Shown here: positions 30,752 through 39,006 of the stretch, piece by piece
How positions within the stretch are numbered: position 1 is the stretch's first letter
How the letters are laid out: each line of letters starts with the position of its first letter
NCBI GenBank assembly: GCA_020852925.1
Contig: JADYZU010000020.1
Location: 124,001-188,000 of the forward strand
Source: Rubellimicrobium sp.
Lineage (GTDB): Bacteria; Pseudomonadota; Alphaproteobacteria; Rhodobacterales; Rhodobacteraceae
Direction of reading: 5' to 3'
DNA length: 64,000 bases
Made by a program: the position numbers and the translations under genes
Notes under the pieces: model-generated
Told to the model about the DNA's origin: nothing
The model's input: only the letters and a program-made list of their open reading frames with translations
Databases searched by the model: none

Positions 30752-31660
30752 CTATTCCCAGTCCTCGCGCAGCACATCGCGCAAGAGGGTCGCCACCCCT
30801 TCGGCATGGGTGACGGGCAGGAAGTGCCCGGCGCCCTCGACCATCTCCTGCTTGGCCGAACGGTTCCACGCGGCCAGCGTGCCCGGCGCACGGCGTGAGA
30901 CCGTGCTGTCGTCGCTGCCCCAGATCGCCACCACCGGCACCCCGCCGGCGGCCAGACTGCGGTGTTCGGCCTCTTGCCGCGCCTGTCCCATGTGGCGCAG
31001 CGACGACAGCATGGCGGGCACGAACCCGCGCCGCCGCATCTCGCCCGCGGCGCAGGGGGCAAGGGTGGGGGCCTCGGCCACGGCGGCGCGCAGGATGGCC
31101 GGGGCGGCCATGCCGAACAGCCAGTCGCCGGGGCCCCGCCTTTCGACCATCAGGCGCAGCGCCGCCGGCACCTCCATCTCGACCCCGGTCGCGGCCAGCA
31201 GGACCAGGCGCTTGACCCGTTCAGGCCGCGCGGCGGCCCAGGCGGTGGCGATGGCGCCGCCCATCGAATGCCCGACAAGGGTGATGTCCTCGCGGATCCC
31301 GTAGTGATCAAGCAGGCCGTCAAGCTGCCGGATGAAGAAGGCGGCGTCCTGATCGCCGGCCACGTTGTCGGAATAGCCGCGCCCCCACAGGTCATAGGTG
31401 AGCACCCGATAGCCCAGCGCGCCCAGCATCGGCGCCAGGGCATCCCACATCGGCAGCGGCGTGGCCAGGCCATGGATGGCGACGATCACCGGCCCGCGCG
31501 CCGGCCCGTGCCACCGCGCATGCGTGGCGCCGTCGGGCAGGGCGACCATCTCGCCGGGCGCGCGGCGCTGGTCCGGCAGGCCGCGGCGTCCCTCGGCGAT
31601 GGCGGGCCAGACCGCCAGCCCGGCAAGGACGGCCAGAAATGCGACGACGAACCAGACCAT
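30752..31660 (-). CDS. Alpha/beta hydrolase, membrane-anchored
   Basis: 302 residues. An N-terminal hydrophobic helix (residues 1-20) suggests a membrane anchor. An alpha/beta-hydrolase fold then follows with VIAIHGLATPLPMWDAL (oxyanion region), the nucleophile elbow LVGHSMGGAIAT, a late acid in VVAIWGSDD and His in VEGAGHFLPVTH. It could be an esterase or lipase; the substrate is unknown. It converges with the MFS gene with 3 bp between the stops. Confidence 0.85.
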   Translation of the reverse strand: MVWFVVAFLAVLAGLAVWPAIAEGRRGLPDQRRAPGEMVALPDGATHARWHGPARGPVIVAIHGLATPLPMWDALAPMLGALGYRVLTYDLWGRGYSDNVAGDQDAAFFIRQLDGLLDHYGIREDITLVGHSMGGAIATAWAAARPERVKRLVLLAATGVEMEVPAALRLMVERRGPGDWLFGMAAPAILRAAVAEAPTLAPCAAGEMRRRGFVPAMLSSLRHMGQARQEAEHRSLAAGGVPVVAIWGSDDSTVSRRAPGTLAAWNRSAKQEMVEGAGHFLPVTHAEGVATLLRDVLREDWE

Positions 31661-31677
31661 TCCTGACTCCCTGTCCC

Positions 31678-32598
31678 CTATCCGTGGCGGCGCTGCCAGA
31701 CACCAAGGATGTAGCGGCTGACCATCAGATCAAGATGCGCGCCGCCGCCGTTCTTGAACACGGTGATGTCGTCGCCGCTCTTGCGGCGGAACGAAGCGAG
31801 GTCATAGTAGTCGGCGATGATGTGGTCCGCCGTGATCGCGCCCGAGGCGATGGGCGCCATGATCTCGCCGATGTGATTCACCGTGGTGGCGCGCGAATCG
31901 ACGAACAGCCGCCCGCGCGCGATCGCGCGATCGTCCGCCTCGCGCATCGCGGGCGTGTAGGCCCCCACCAGATCGAGATGCTGCCCCGGCCCAAGCCAGT
32001 CGCCTCGGATCAGCGGCTCCTGCGCCATCGTCGCGCAGGTGATGATGTCGGCCGCGCGCACCGCCTGTTCCAGATCCCCGGCGATCGCGGTTCCGGGCCG
32101 GTCGGCGGCAAAGCGTTCGGCCCCGGCGCGGCTGCGGTTCCAGACGGTAAAGCGCGCCTGCGGAAAGGCCGCACGATAGGCATCGAGCAGGTTGCGCCCC
32201 TGCGCCCCGGCGCCGACGATCAGGATGTTCCGGCTGTCGGGCCGCGCAAGAAGGGTTGCGGCCAGCAGGCTGTCACCTGCGGTCTTCCATTTGGTGACGA
32301 GGTGGAAATCCAGCACCGCCTCAAGCTGTCCGTCGCGGTCCGAACACAGCACCACCGCGCCGCCCAGTGTCTCGCCCCCCTGCGCGGCATTGCCGGGAAA
32401 CACCGTCGCCACCTTCACGGCGATGCCCAGCCCCTCGATCCAGGCCGACCGGTTGAGCAGGGCGTCATTGCCCCGCCGCAACAGCACGTCATCCACCTGT
32501 GCGAGCGGCAGGTCGTGCCCGGCGGCAATGGCCCGCGTCAGGTCGAGCCAGTCAAGTCCCTCCTCCCCCGCATCGCGCGGAATGACAGGCGCGGTCAT
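31678..32598 (-). CDS. Ornithine cyclodeaminase / mu-crystallin family protein
   Basis: 306 residues from the ATG at 32596-32598, which overlaps the upstream HAD gene by 4 bp. The ORF track start at 33015 lies inside that gene. The Rossmann motif NILIVGAGAQGRNLLDAY and the family element GQHLDLVGAYTPAMREAD are clear, together with the VKVATVFPGN segment. Family members are NAD(P)-dependent ornithine cyclodeaminases, alanine dehydrogenases or pyrroline-2-carboxylate reductases. Which reaction applies here cannot be told. Confidence 0.85.
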   Translation of the reverse strand: MTAPVIPRDAGEEGLDWLDLTRAIAAGHDLPLAQVDDVLLRRGNDALLNRSAWIEGLGIAVKVATVFPGNAAQGGETLGGAVVLCSDRDGQLEAVLDFHLVTKWKTAGDSLLAATLLARPDSRNILIVGAGAQGRNLLDAYRAAFPQARFTVWNRSRAGAERFAADRPGTAIAGDLEQAVRAADIITCATMAQEPLIRGDWLGPGQHLDLVGAYTPAMREADDRAIARGRLFVDSRATTVNHIGEIMAPIASGAITADHIIADYYDLASFRRKSGDDITVFKNGGGAHLDLMVSRYILGVWQRRHG

Positions 32599-33215
32599 GC
32601 GGCTTCCTCCTCGCTCAGCAGGCCCTCTTCCACCAGACGCGCGGCCCAGCCCTCGGGATGTTCGAACAGATGCGCGCGCCAGCCACGGGCACGGGCGGCG
32701 GCGATGTTGTCGGCATTGTCGTCCGCAAACAGCAGATCGGCGCCGGCCAGCCCCGACATTTCCTCGACCAGTTCGTAGATCCGCGCCTCGGGCTTCATCA
32801 CGCCATGTTCGCCCGAAACCACGGCGCCGTCGAACTCGTTGAAGAAATCGTAAAGCGTGCGGGCATGGGCAAAGCTCTCGCGGCCGAAGTTGGTCAGTGC
32901 AAAGACCGGCACGCCCCGCGCCCGCAACGCGCGCATGAGGCGCACCGAGCGGTCGATGGCGGGGCTGGCCATCTCGATCCAGCGATCGTGCCAGAGGCGG
33001 ATCGCATCGGCCCATCCGGGATGCGCCTCGGCGGTGGCATGGACCGTCTCGCGCCAGGGGCTGCCGTTGTCGACGCGGATGTTCATGCCGTCAAGATCGA
33101 CCTCGGCGAACAGGCGCGCGCGCGCCTCGGGGCCGATGACGCGATCGTAGAAACCGCGCGGATCCCAATGGATCAGCACCCGTCCGATGTCATAGACCAC
33201 TGCCTTCGGTTGCAT
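32595..33215 (-). CDS. HAD-family hydrolase (2-haloacid dehalogenase-like)
   Basis: 206 residues from the ATG at 33213-33215. HAD motif I is VVYDIGRVLIHWDP, where the second Asp of the usual DxD is replaced (D-I-G), as in dehalogenase-like and some YihX-type members. Motif II is VFALTNFGRE, motif III has KPEARIYELV and motif IV is LLFADDNADNIAAA. It probably acts on a small phosphorylated or halogenated compound. It overlaps the EamA gene by 26 bp and the cyclodeaminase gene by 4 bp. Confidence 0.85.
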   Translation of the reverse strand: MQPKAVVYDIGRVLIHWDPRGFYDRVIGPEARARLFAEVDLDGMNIRVDNGSPWRETVHATAEAHPGWADAIRLWHDRWIEMASPAIDRSVRLMRALRARGVPVFALTNFGRESFAHARTLYDFFNEFDGAVVSGEHGVMKPEARIYELVEEMSGLAGADLLFADDNADNIAAARARGWRAHLFEHPEGWAARLVEEGLLSEEEAA

Positions 33216-34209
33216 CGTCTCTCCTTCGCCTGACAGTCTCGCGCCAGAGCACATAGAGCCCTGCGCCGCAGATGAGGGCAATCCCGGTCCAGGCCGTCGC
33301 ATCGGGCCATTGCGCGAAAAAGACGACGCCCCACAGGATCGCGAAGGGTATCGCCGCATATTCGAAGGGCGCGACCAGCGCCGCCTCGCTCAGCCGATAG
33401 GCCTGCGTGACCATGAGCCCGCCGATGCCGATGGCAAGCCCGGTCACGATGAACCAGGGCCAGTCGGCCGGCGGCGGCATCACCCATGCGCGCAGCAGAA
33501 AGTCGATCGAGGGGCTGCCCGTCTGCGCAAAGCGCCCGTCACCAGCCACCAGCCACATGAGGCCCGAGGCGACGATGAATCCGATCTGGACGAAAAAGCT
33601 CATCGTCACCGCGCTTTCGGTGCCGCGCATGAGGCGCACGGTGATGTTGGCCCCGGCATAGGTCAGCGCCGAGAACAGCGCGAGCAACGCCATGGGCGAG
33701 ATCGTGCCCGCGCCGGGCCGCACCATGACCATCGTGCCGATCAGCCCCACCCCGACCGCGATCCAGCGGTGCCGCCCGACCCGTTCCCGCAACAGCGGGA
33801 TCGACAGCACCGTGACGAAGAGCGGCGCCACGAACGAGATCGCTACCGCATCGGCCAGCGGCAGCGCGGCCAGTGCGGCGAAATAGGTGATGTTCGACAA
33901 GAGGATGAGGCCGGTCCGCGCCAGATGAAGCCCCGGCTTTCCCGTGCGCATGAGGTGCAGCCCACCCCCGGTCCACCACATCAGAATGCCCAGGACGCAC
34001 AGCCCGACCAGCGACCGGACAAGGACCACCTCATGCAGCGGATAGACATCCGAGAGATGCTTGATCGCCAGATCGTTGGTGGACATGATCGCGCTTCCCC
34101 CAAGGGCGAGGAACACGCCGGCAAGCGCGGGGGAACCAAGGGCGGGACGGATGAGCAAGCGGGCCTCGCGCGGAAGAAGCAACGCCTGACTGCCCCGGAA
34201 CCGGGGCAA
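33190..34209 (-). CDS. EamA/DMT-superfamily transporter
   Basis: 339 residues with about ten membrane segments in two EamA repeats (for example VFLALGGSAIMSTNDLAIKHL and later FSALTYAGANITVRLMRGTES). The first in-frame ATG is inside helix 1, so the start must be earlier. I take the TTG at 34207-34209, which has AAGGGGG 7 bp upstream inside the yaiI end. This carrier type exports metabolites or amino acids; the substrate is unknown. It is 3 bp after yaiI. Confidence 0.83.
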   Translation of the reverse strand: MPRFRGSQALLLPREARLLIRPALGSPALAGVFLALGGSAIMSTNDLAIKHLSDVYPLHEVVLVRSLVGLCVLGILMWWTGGGLHLMRTGKPGLHLARTGLILLSNITYFAALAALPLADAVAISFVAPLFVTVLSIPLLRERVGRHRWIAVGVGLIGTMVMVRPGAGTISPMALLALFSALTYAGANITVRLMRGTESAVTMSFFVQIGFIVASGLMWLVAGDGRFAQTGSPSIDFLLRAWVMPPPADWPWFIVTGLAIGIGGLMVTQAYRLSEAALVAPFEYAAIPFAILWGVVFFAQWPDATAWTGIALICGAGLYVLWRETVRRRRDDATEGSGL

Positions 34210-34212
34210 AGG

Positions 34213-34665
34213 CTAGCCCCCTTGCGACATCGCCTGCCGCACCGCGCGTTCAAGCGCGTCGAGAAAGCGCGACCGGTCCTGCCGCGTGTAGGGCCGCCCG
34301 CCGCCCTGCCGGAACGGATCGGCCGACCGCAGCCCGGCCATCAGGTCGCGCAGGGCGACGGCGGCGCCGATGTTGCGGGTGTCATAGGTCTCGCCGTCAT
34401 GACGGACCACGCGGGCCCCCTTCGCGATCACCCGCGCGGCCAGCGGGATGTCGGCGGTCACGACCACATCCCCCACCCCCGCACGCCCGGCGATCCAGTC
34501 GTCGGCGGCATCCGGCCCCTCGGCCACGATCACCGTCTGCACCAGCGGGTTGCCCGAGGGCCGGATCCCGCCGTTCGACACGATGGCAAGCGGCAGTCGG
34601 TGCCGGGTGGCCACCGTTTCGGCCTCGGCGCGCACCGGGCAGGCGTCGGCATCGACCAGGATCAC
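34213..34665 (-). CDS. YaiI/YqxD family protein (UPF0178, DUF188)
   Basis: 150 residues starting MILVDADACPVRAEAE, with VVTADIPLAARVIAKGARV and a C-terminal GGGRPYTRQDRSRFLDAL, all hallmarks of UPF0178. The fold is PIN-like with conserved acidic residues (DADACP), so a nuclease-type activity is possible, but function is unproven. It overlaps fghA by 4 bp. Confidence 0.9.
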   Translation of the reverse strand: MILVDADACPVRAEAETVATRHRLPLAIVSNGGIRPSGNPLVQTVIVAEGPDAADDWIAGRAGVGDVVVTADIPLAARVIAKGARVVRHDGETYDTRNIGAAVALRDLMAGLRSADPFRQGGGRPYTRQDRSRFLDALERAVRQAMSQGG

Positions 34666-35492
34666 GCCCAGAGCGCCTCGGCATGAAAGGCGATGTGATC
34701 CTCCATGAAGGACGAGACGAAGAAATAGCCGTGATCGTATCCGGGCTGAAGCCGCAGCGTCGCCGGCTGCCGCCGCTCGGCGATGGCAAGGGCCATGGCC
34801 GGGGTGCCCAGCTTTGCCGCATGTTCGTCGGCGGTGCCGGTGTCGATCAGCACCGGCCCCGCAAAATGCCGCGCGAACATGAGGACCGAGGCATCATGCG
34901 CGTGCCACCGGGCCTCGTCCGGGCCCAGATAGGCGGTGAACTGCTTGCGGCCCCAGTCGCTTTTCATCGGGTTGCAGATCGGCGCGAAGGCCGACACCGA
35001 CCGGAACCGCCCCGGCAGCGACAGCGCCAGCGTGAGCGCGCCATGTCCCCCCATCGAATGCCCGGTGATCGCCTGCCGTTCGCCATCGACGGCGAAGTTG
35101 CGGGTGACAAGTGCGGGAAGCTCGTCGGCGATGTAATCCCACATGCGGTAATGCTTCGCCCAGGGCGCCTCGGTTGCGTTGAGGTAGAACCCCGCGCCCT
35201 GCCCCAGGTCCCAGGCGGCATCGTCCGCGACCCCTTCGCCGCGTGGCGAGGTGTCGGGATAGACCACGGCGATGCCCTGCTCGGCCGCCCACTTCTGTGC
35301 CCCGGCCTTCACCATGGCGTTCTCGTGGGTGCAGGTCAGGCCCGACAGGAACCACAGCACCGGCACCGGACCCGCCGCGGCTTCCTCGGGCAGGAACAGG
35401 CCGAAGGTCATCTCGGTACCCGTCGCCTCCGAGGCATGGGCATAGACGCCCTGCACCCCGCCGAAACACTTGCTCTCGCTGATGGTTCGCAT
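34662..35492 (-). CDS. fghA: S-formylglutathione hydrolase
   Basis: Esterase that hydrolyses S-formylglutathione to formate and glutathione, the second step of glutathione-dependent formaldehyde oxidation. The product is 276 residues from the ATG at 35490-35492 (MRTISESKCFGG). Motifs are LWFLSGLTCTHENAM, the nucleophile GHSMGGHGAL, DTGTADEH with the acid and YDHGYFF with the His. The first-step enzyme AdhC is encoded 1.2 kb upstream beyond mbfA. It heads the fghA-yaiI-EamA-HAD-cyclodeaminase operon. Confidence 0.95.
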   Translation of the reverse strand: MRTISESKCFGGVQGVYAHASEATGTEMTFGLFLPEEAAAGPVPVLWFLSGLTCTHENAMVKAGAQKWAAEQGIAVVYPDTSPRGEGVADDAAWDLGQGAGFYLNATEAPWAKHYRMWDYIADELPALVTRNFAVDGERQAITGHSMGGHGALTLALSLPGRFRSVSAFAPICNPMKSDWGRKQFTAYLGPDEARWHAHDASVLMFARHFAGPVLIDTGTADEHAAKLGTPAMALAIAERRQPATLRLQPGYDHGYFFVSSFMEDHIAFHAEALWA

Positions 35493-35582
35493 CACGCGCC
35501 TCCTGATCCTGCCACGCCGCCGCCATGCCATGCGACCGGCACCGGGGCAACCTGTGCCGACGCCGCGCCCGGTCCCTGTTGC

Positions 35583-35701
35583 CGGGCCGGGGCTCTGCCC
35601 CGGACCCCGGGATATTTGGGGACAGATGAAAGGGCGGCGCATTCATCTGTCCCCAAATATCCTGGGGGTGAGCCGCGCAAGCGGCGAGGGGGCAAAGCCC
35701 C
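35583..35701. repeat. Dispersed intergenic repeat, copies 2a and 2b (head-to-head palindrome)
   Basis: Two inverted copies of the element lie back to back. The perfect 21-bp arms are at 35610-35630 (GGATATTTGGGGACAGATGAA) and 35642-35662 (its reverse complement), with an 11-bp spacer. Outside the arms are GC-rich hairpins, GGGGCTCTGCCCC on the left and GGGGGCAAAGCCCCC on the right. It separates the start of fghA from the end of mbfA, both on the minus strand, and could act as a terminator for mbfA. Confidence 0.85.
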
Positions 35702-36679
35702 CTAACCCGCTCCGATCAGCACGCCCGCGGCAAAGACCAGCGCGCCGCCGACCACCACCTGAAAGACCGCGCGCAGGAACGGGGTTTCCATGAACCGGTT
35801 CTGGATCCAGGCGATGGCCCAGAGTTCGAGGAACACCACGGCGACGGCGATGGTGGTCGCGGTGCGGAAATCGGGGATCAGGTAAGGCAGCGCGTGACCA
35901 AGGCCGCCGAGCGTGGTCATGACCCCGCTGGCGATCCCGCGCTTGATCGGGCTGCCGCGACCCGAGATGACGCCGTCGTCGTGCGTGGCCTCGGTGAAGC
36001 CCATGGAGATCCCGGCGCCGACCGAGGCGGCAAGTCCCACGAGCAGCGTCGTATGCGTGTCCTGCGTGGCGAAGGCAGTGGCGAAGATCGGGGCAAGCGT
36101 GCTGACCGATCCGTCCATCAGGCCAGCCAGGCCCGGCTGCACCCAGGTCAGGATGAACTGACGCCGCGCGCGGTGTTCTTCGCCCTGTCCCTCGTCCCCG
36201 GCGGTGACGGAATCGCGCAGGTCCCCGGCACGGCTTTCGTGGCCGGATTCGGCGCGGGCGAGATCGCCCAGAAGCTTGCGCGTGGCGGCGTCCGTGGTCC
36301 GGGCCGCGGCGCGGGAATAGAAGGCGCCTGCCTGCCGCTCCATCTCGCGTGCCTCGTCGCGGATGCGGGCGAGGCTCAGGTTGCCGGTCAGCCAGATCGG
36401 GCGGCGGGCATAGAAGCCGGCGACATGTTCGCGCCGGATCAGGGGGATCACCTCTCCGAAGCGGATGCGGTGGAGCGCGATCAGTGCCTGGCGGTGGCTG
36501 TCCTCTTCCTCGGCCATGCCGTCGAAGATCGCGGCCGAGGCGGGGTAGGCCGCGCGCAGCTTTTCGGCCAGCGTGCGGTAGATGCGCGCGTCGTCCTCTT
36601 CGGAAGAGATGGCGAGCGCAAGGATCTCCTGCTCCGAAAGGTCACGAAAGCGGCGGCGCGCGGTCAGGGCCGAGAACAT
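35702..36679 (-). CDS. mbfA: MbfA-type ferritin-like/VIT1 membrane iron exporter
   Basis: 325 residues in two modules. The N-terminal rubrerythrin-like domain (about 10-165) carries diiron-type residues (SSEEDDARIYR, AEEEDSHRQAL and ESGHESRAGD). The C-terminal VIT1/CCC1-like membrane domain (about 180-325) has several hydrophobic helices (LAGLMDGSVSTLAPIFATAF, ASVGAGISMGFTEA). Proteins of this architecture in Agrobacterium and Bradyrhizobium export iron and are repressed by Irr. An Irr-type box 15 bp upstream of the ATG supports the same regulation. Confidence 0.88.
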   Translation of the reverse strand: MFSALTARRRFRDLSEQEILALAISSEEDDARIYRTLAEKLRAAYPASAAIFDGMAEEEDSHRQALIALHRIRFGEVIPLIRREHVAGFYARRPIWLTGNLSLARIRDEAREMERQAGAFYSRAAARTTDAATRKLLGDLARAESGHESRAGDLRDSVTAGDEGQGEEHRARRQFILTWVQPGLAGLMDGSVSTLAPIFATAFATQDTHTTLLVGLAASVGAGISMGFTEATHDDGVISGRGSPIKRGIASGVMTTLGGLGHALPYLIPDFRTATTIAVAVVFLELWAIAWIQNRFMETPFLRAVFQVVVGGALVFAAGVLIGAG

Positions 36680-36693
36680 CCTGGCTCTCCATT

Positions 36694-36708
36694 TTGGAAT
36701 GATTCCAA
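36694..36708. promoter_or_regulatory. Irr box / iron control element upstream of mbfA
   Basis: The perfect palindrome TTGGAAT-G-ATTCCAA matches the Irr iron-control element pattern TTTRGAA-N3-TTCYAAA closely. It ends 15 bp before the mbfA ATG. A promoter-like TTGAAC-N17-CACATG at 36709-36737 (minus strand) would place transcription start inside the box, as expected for a repressor site. Irr repression of mbfA under iron limitation is established in rhizobia; here it is inferred. Confidence 0.72.
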
Positions 36709-36741
36709 CATGTGCCTCTCTCTGCGCGCCGGTTCAAGGGC

Positions 36742-37872
36742 CTAGAAGACCACGACCGACCGGATCGATTCCCCCGCATGCATCAGGTCGAATCCCCGGT
36801 TGATCTCGTCGAGCGCGAGCGTGTGGGTGATCATCGGGTCGATCTCGATCTTGCCGTCCATATACCAGTCCACGATCTTCGGCACATCGGTGCGCCCCCT
36901 GGCCCCGCCGAAAGCCGTTCCCTTCCACACCCGCCCGGTGACGAGCTGGAACGGCCGGGTGCTGATCTCGGCCCCGGCAGGCGCCACGCCGATCACCACC
37001 GATACGCCCCAGCCGCGATGCGCGCATTCGAGGGCGTCGCGCATCACCTTCACGTTGCCGGTGCAATCGAAGGTATAATCGGCGCCGCCGATCGTGTCGC
37101 CGCGCCGCTTTGTCATGTTGACGATATGGCTGATGACATCGCCGCCGATCTCAGTCGGGTTGACGAAATGCGTCATGCCGAAGCGTTCGCCCCATGCGCG
37201 TTTCGCGTTGTTCACATCGACGCCGATGATCATGTCGGCGCCGGCCAGGCGCAGGCCCTGGATGACGTTGAGGCCGATTCCCCCAAGGCCGAAGACCGCG
37301 GCGGTCGCGCCCACCTCGACCTTGGCGGTGTTGATCACCGCGCCGATCCCGGTGGTGACGCCGCAACCGATGTAGCAGACCTTGTCGAAGGGCGCGTCGG
37401 GGCGGATCTTCGCCAGCGCGATCTCGGGCAGGACAGTGTGGTTCGCGAAGGTCGAGCAGCCCATGTAGTGCAGGATCGGCGTGCCATCGAGCATCGAGAA
37501 CCGCGAGGTGCCGTCGGGCATGAGGCCCTTGCCCTGCGTGGCGCGGATCGAGGTGCACAGGTTGGTCTTGCCCGAGGTGCAGGACGGGCATTCGCGGCAT
37601 TCGGGCGTGTAGAGCGGGATGACATGATCGCCCGGCCTGAGCGAGGTCACCCCCGGCCCGACCTCGAGGACGACCCCCGCCCCCTCATGCCCGAGGATCG
37701 CGGGAAACAGCCCCTCGGGATCGGCGCCGGAAAGGGTGAATTCGTCGGTGTGGCAGATGCCGGTGGCCTTGATCTCGACCAGGACCTCGCCCGCCTTCGG
37801 GCCTTCGAGGTTCACCTCCATGATCTCGAGCGGCTTTCCCGCCTCGACGGCGACGGCGGCGCGGGTGCGCAT
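36742..37872 (-). CDS. adhC: S-(hydroxymethyl)glutathione dehydrogenase / class III alcohol dehydrogenase
   Basis: Oxidises the formaldehyde-glutathione adduct to S-formylglutathione with NAD+. The product is 376 residues from the ATG at 37870-37872 ([15 protein letters not shown]). Catalytic zinc ligands are in ATGICHTDE and [10 protein letters not shown], and the structural zinc Cys cluster is [15 protein letters not shown]. The coenzyme motif is [16 protein letters not shown]. It ends IRSVVVF. The partner FghA is encoded 1.2 kb away on the same strand, with mbfA between them. Confidence 0.96.
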   Translation of the reverse strand: MRTRAAVAVEAGKPLEIMEVNLEGPKAGEVLVEIKATGICHTDEFTLSGADPEGLFPAILGHEGAGVVLEVGPGVTSLRPGDHVIPLYTPECRECPSCTSGKTNLCTSIRATQGKGLMPDGTSRFSMLDGTPILHYMGCSTFANHTVLPEIALAKIRPDAPFDKVCYIGCGVTTGIGAVINTAKVEVGATAAVFGLGGIGLNVIQGLRLAGADMIIGVDVNNAKRAWGERFGMTHFVNPTEIGGDVISHIVNMTKRRGDTIGGADYTFDCTGNVKVMRDALECAHRGWGVSVVIGVAPAGAEISTRPFQLVTGRVWKGTAFGGARGRTDVPKIVDWYMDGKIEIDPMITHTLALDEINRGFDLMHAGESIRSVVVF

Positions 37873-38041
37873 GGTGTCTCTCCCCTTCCGGAACTTCGGG
37901 CCAAGGCTGGCGGAAAGCGGGGCGGGTTTCAACCGCAAAGCCGGAGTGTCCGGGCGGGCGGACCGGCAATCTCCTGCCGGAGGACGGCGAGGGGCGCCGA
38001 TGGGCATTGCCCGAATCTGCCGGGCGGGGCAAAGAGCGGGT

Positions 38042-38344
38042 ATGAAACCGATCGTTCCCCTTCTTCTTGCCCTTTCGCTTTCCGCGCTGGCCGCCTGTTC
38101 CGCCGGTGGCCCGGGGGCGACGCCGCAGCAGCACAATGCCGACAACGACCTGTGCCTTGCCTCGACCTGGCGCGGGCGGTTCATCGGCACCACCCGCGAT
38201 CAGGCCCAGTTCGAGATCGGCCCCCTCATCCGCGAGGGCAAGGCCCGCATCATCGAATCGGGGCAGGGCCGGTCGGAGCGGCCGGACCGTCTGACCTTCG
38301 AGATGGGCCGCGACGGGCGCGTGGCGCGCATCTGGTGCGGCTGA
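38042..38344 (+). CDS. Small lipoprotein, I78 peptidase-inhibitor-like (1 of 4)
   Basis: 100 residues from the ATG at 38042. It has a lipoprotein signal with lipobox LAAC (Cys19). The mature part carries [15 protein letters not shown], then [21 protein letters not shown]. The C-terminal R-P-x-R-L-x5-D-x-x-G-x-[IV]-x-x-x-x-CG pattern is that of the I78 (potato-inhibitor-like) family, with a likely disulfide between the two Cys. It begins a run of four similar genes on the plus strand. Confidence 0.75.
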   Translation: MKPIVPLLLALSLSALAACSAGGPGATPQQHNADNDLCLASTWRGRFIGTTRDQAQFEIGPLIREGKARIIESGQGRSERPDRLTFEMGRDGRVARIWCG

Positions 38345-38396
38345 TGCGGCGCATCTTCCCCTTGTCCGGGGGCGATGGGCGGCGCAGGATCTGCCC

Positions 38397-38690
38397 ATGA
38401 AACCGATCATCCCCGCGCTTGTCGCGGCCTTGGCCCTTTCGGCCTGCATGTTCATCCCGGTGCCGCTGCCCGGCCCCGCCCCATGGCAGGATCCGGCGGC
38501 GCCGCGCACCGGCATGTGCGGCGCGGCGAGTGTGCAGCAATTCGTCGGGCAACCCCTGGCCGTGCTGGCCTTTCCGGCCGGCACCCGGATCATCACCCCC
38601 GGCACCCCGGTGACCGAGGATTTTTCCGACGCCCGCCTCAATGTCGATGTCGATGCGACCGGCCTTGTCACCCGCATCTGGTGCGGCTGA
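38397..38690 (+). CDS. Small lipoprotein, I78 peptidase-inhibitor family (2 of 4)
   Basis: 97 residues. The lipobox is LSAC (Cys17). The mature domain reads MCGAASVQQFVGQPLAVL, then RIITPGTPVTEDF and ARLNVDVDATGLVTRIWCG, a near-textbook I78 family pattern (CGA...LvGqp...lp...rvi.PG...T.D.r..RlNv..d..g.i..v.CG). It is 52 bp after the first copy. It would be anchored to a membrane facing the periplasm and might inhibit serine proteases. Confidence 0.82.
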   Translation: MKPIIPALVAALALSACMFIPVPLPGPAPWQDPAAPRTGMCGAASVQQFVGQPLAVLAFPAGTRIITPGTPVTEDFSDARLNVDVDATGLVTRIWCG

Positions 38691-38718
38691 GTCCCTTGTC
38701 CCGTTCAGGAGTCATCTC

Positions 38719-39006
38719 ATGATCCGTCCCGCCCTTGCCCTTCTGGCCCCGCTTGCCCTGTCGGCCTGCATTGTCGTCGCCCCGGGCGCCGATGTGCCGG
38801 CGACCATGCCCGCCGCGGATGAATGCGGGGCTGCCGCGATCCTTCCGCTGGTCGGGCAGCCGGCATCCGTCCTCTCGGGCATGACCCTGCCCGCGGATAC
38901 CCGGGTCATCACGCCGGGCATGGCCGTGACCATGGATTTCCGCGCGAACCGGATGAACATCATGCTTGACGATGCCGGCATGATCGAGAGCGTCACTTGC
39001 GGTTGA
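38719..39006 (+). CDS. Small lipoprotein, I78 peptidase-inhibitor family (3 of 4)
   Basis: 95 residues from the ATG at 38719. The lipobox is LSAC (Cys16). The domain has ECGAAAILPLVGQPASVLSG, then RVITPGMAVTMDFRANRMNIMLDD and a final ESVTCG. This is the closest of the four to the family consensus. It is 28 bp after copy 2, and its stop overlaps the beginning of copy 4. Confidence 0.83.
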   Translation: MIRPALALLAPLALSACIVVAPGADVPATMPAADECGAAAILPLVGQPASVLSGMTLPADTRVITPGMAVTMDFRANRMNIMLDDAGMIESVTCG

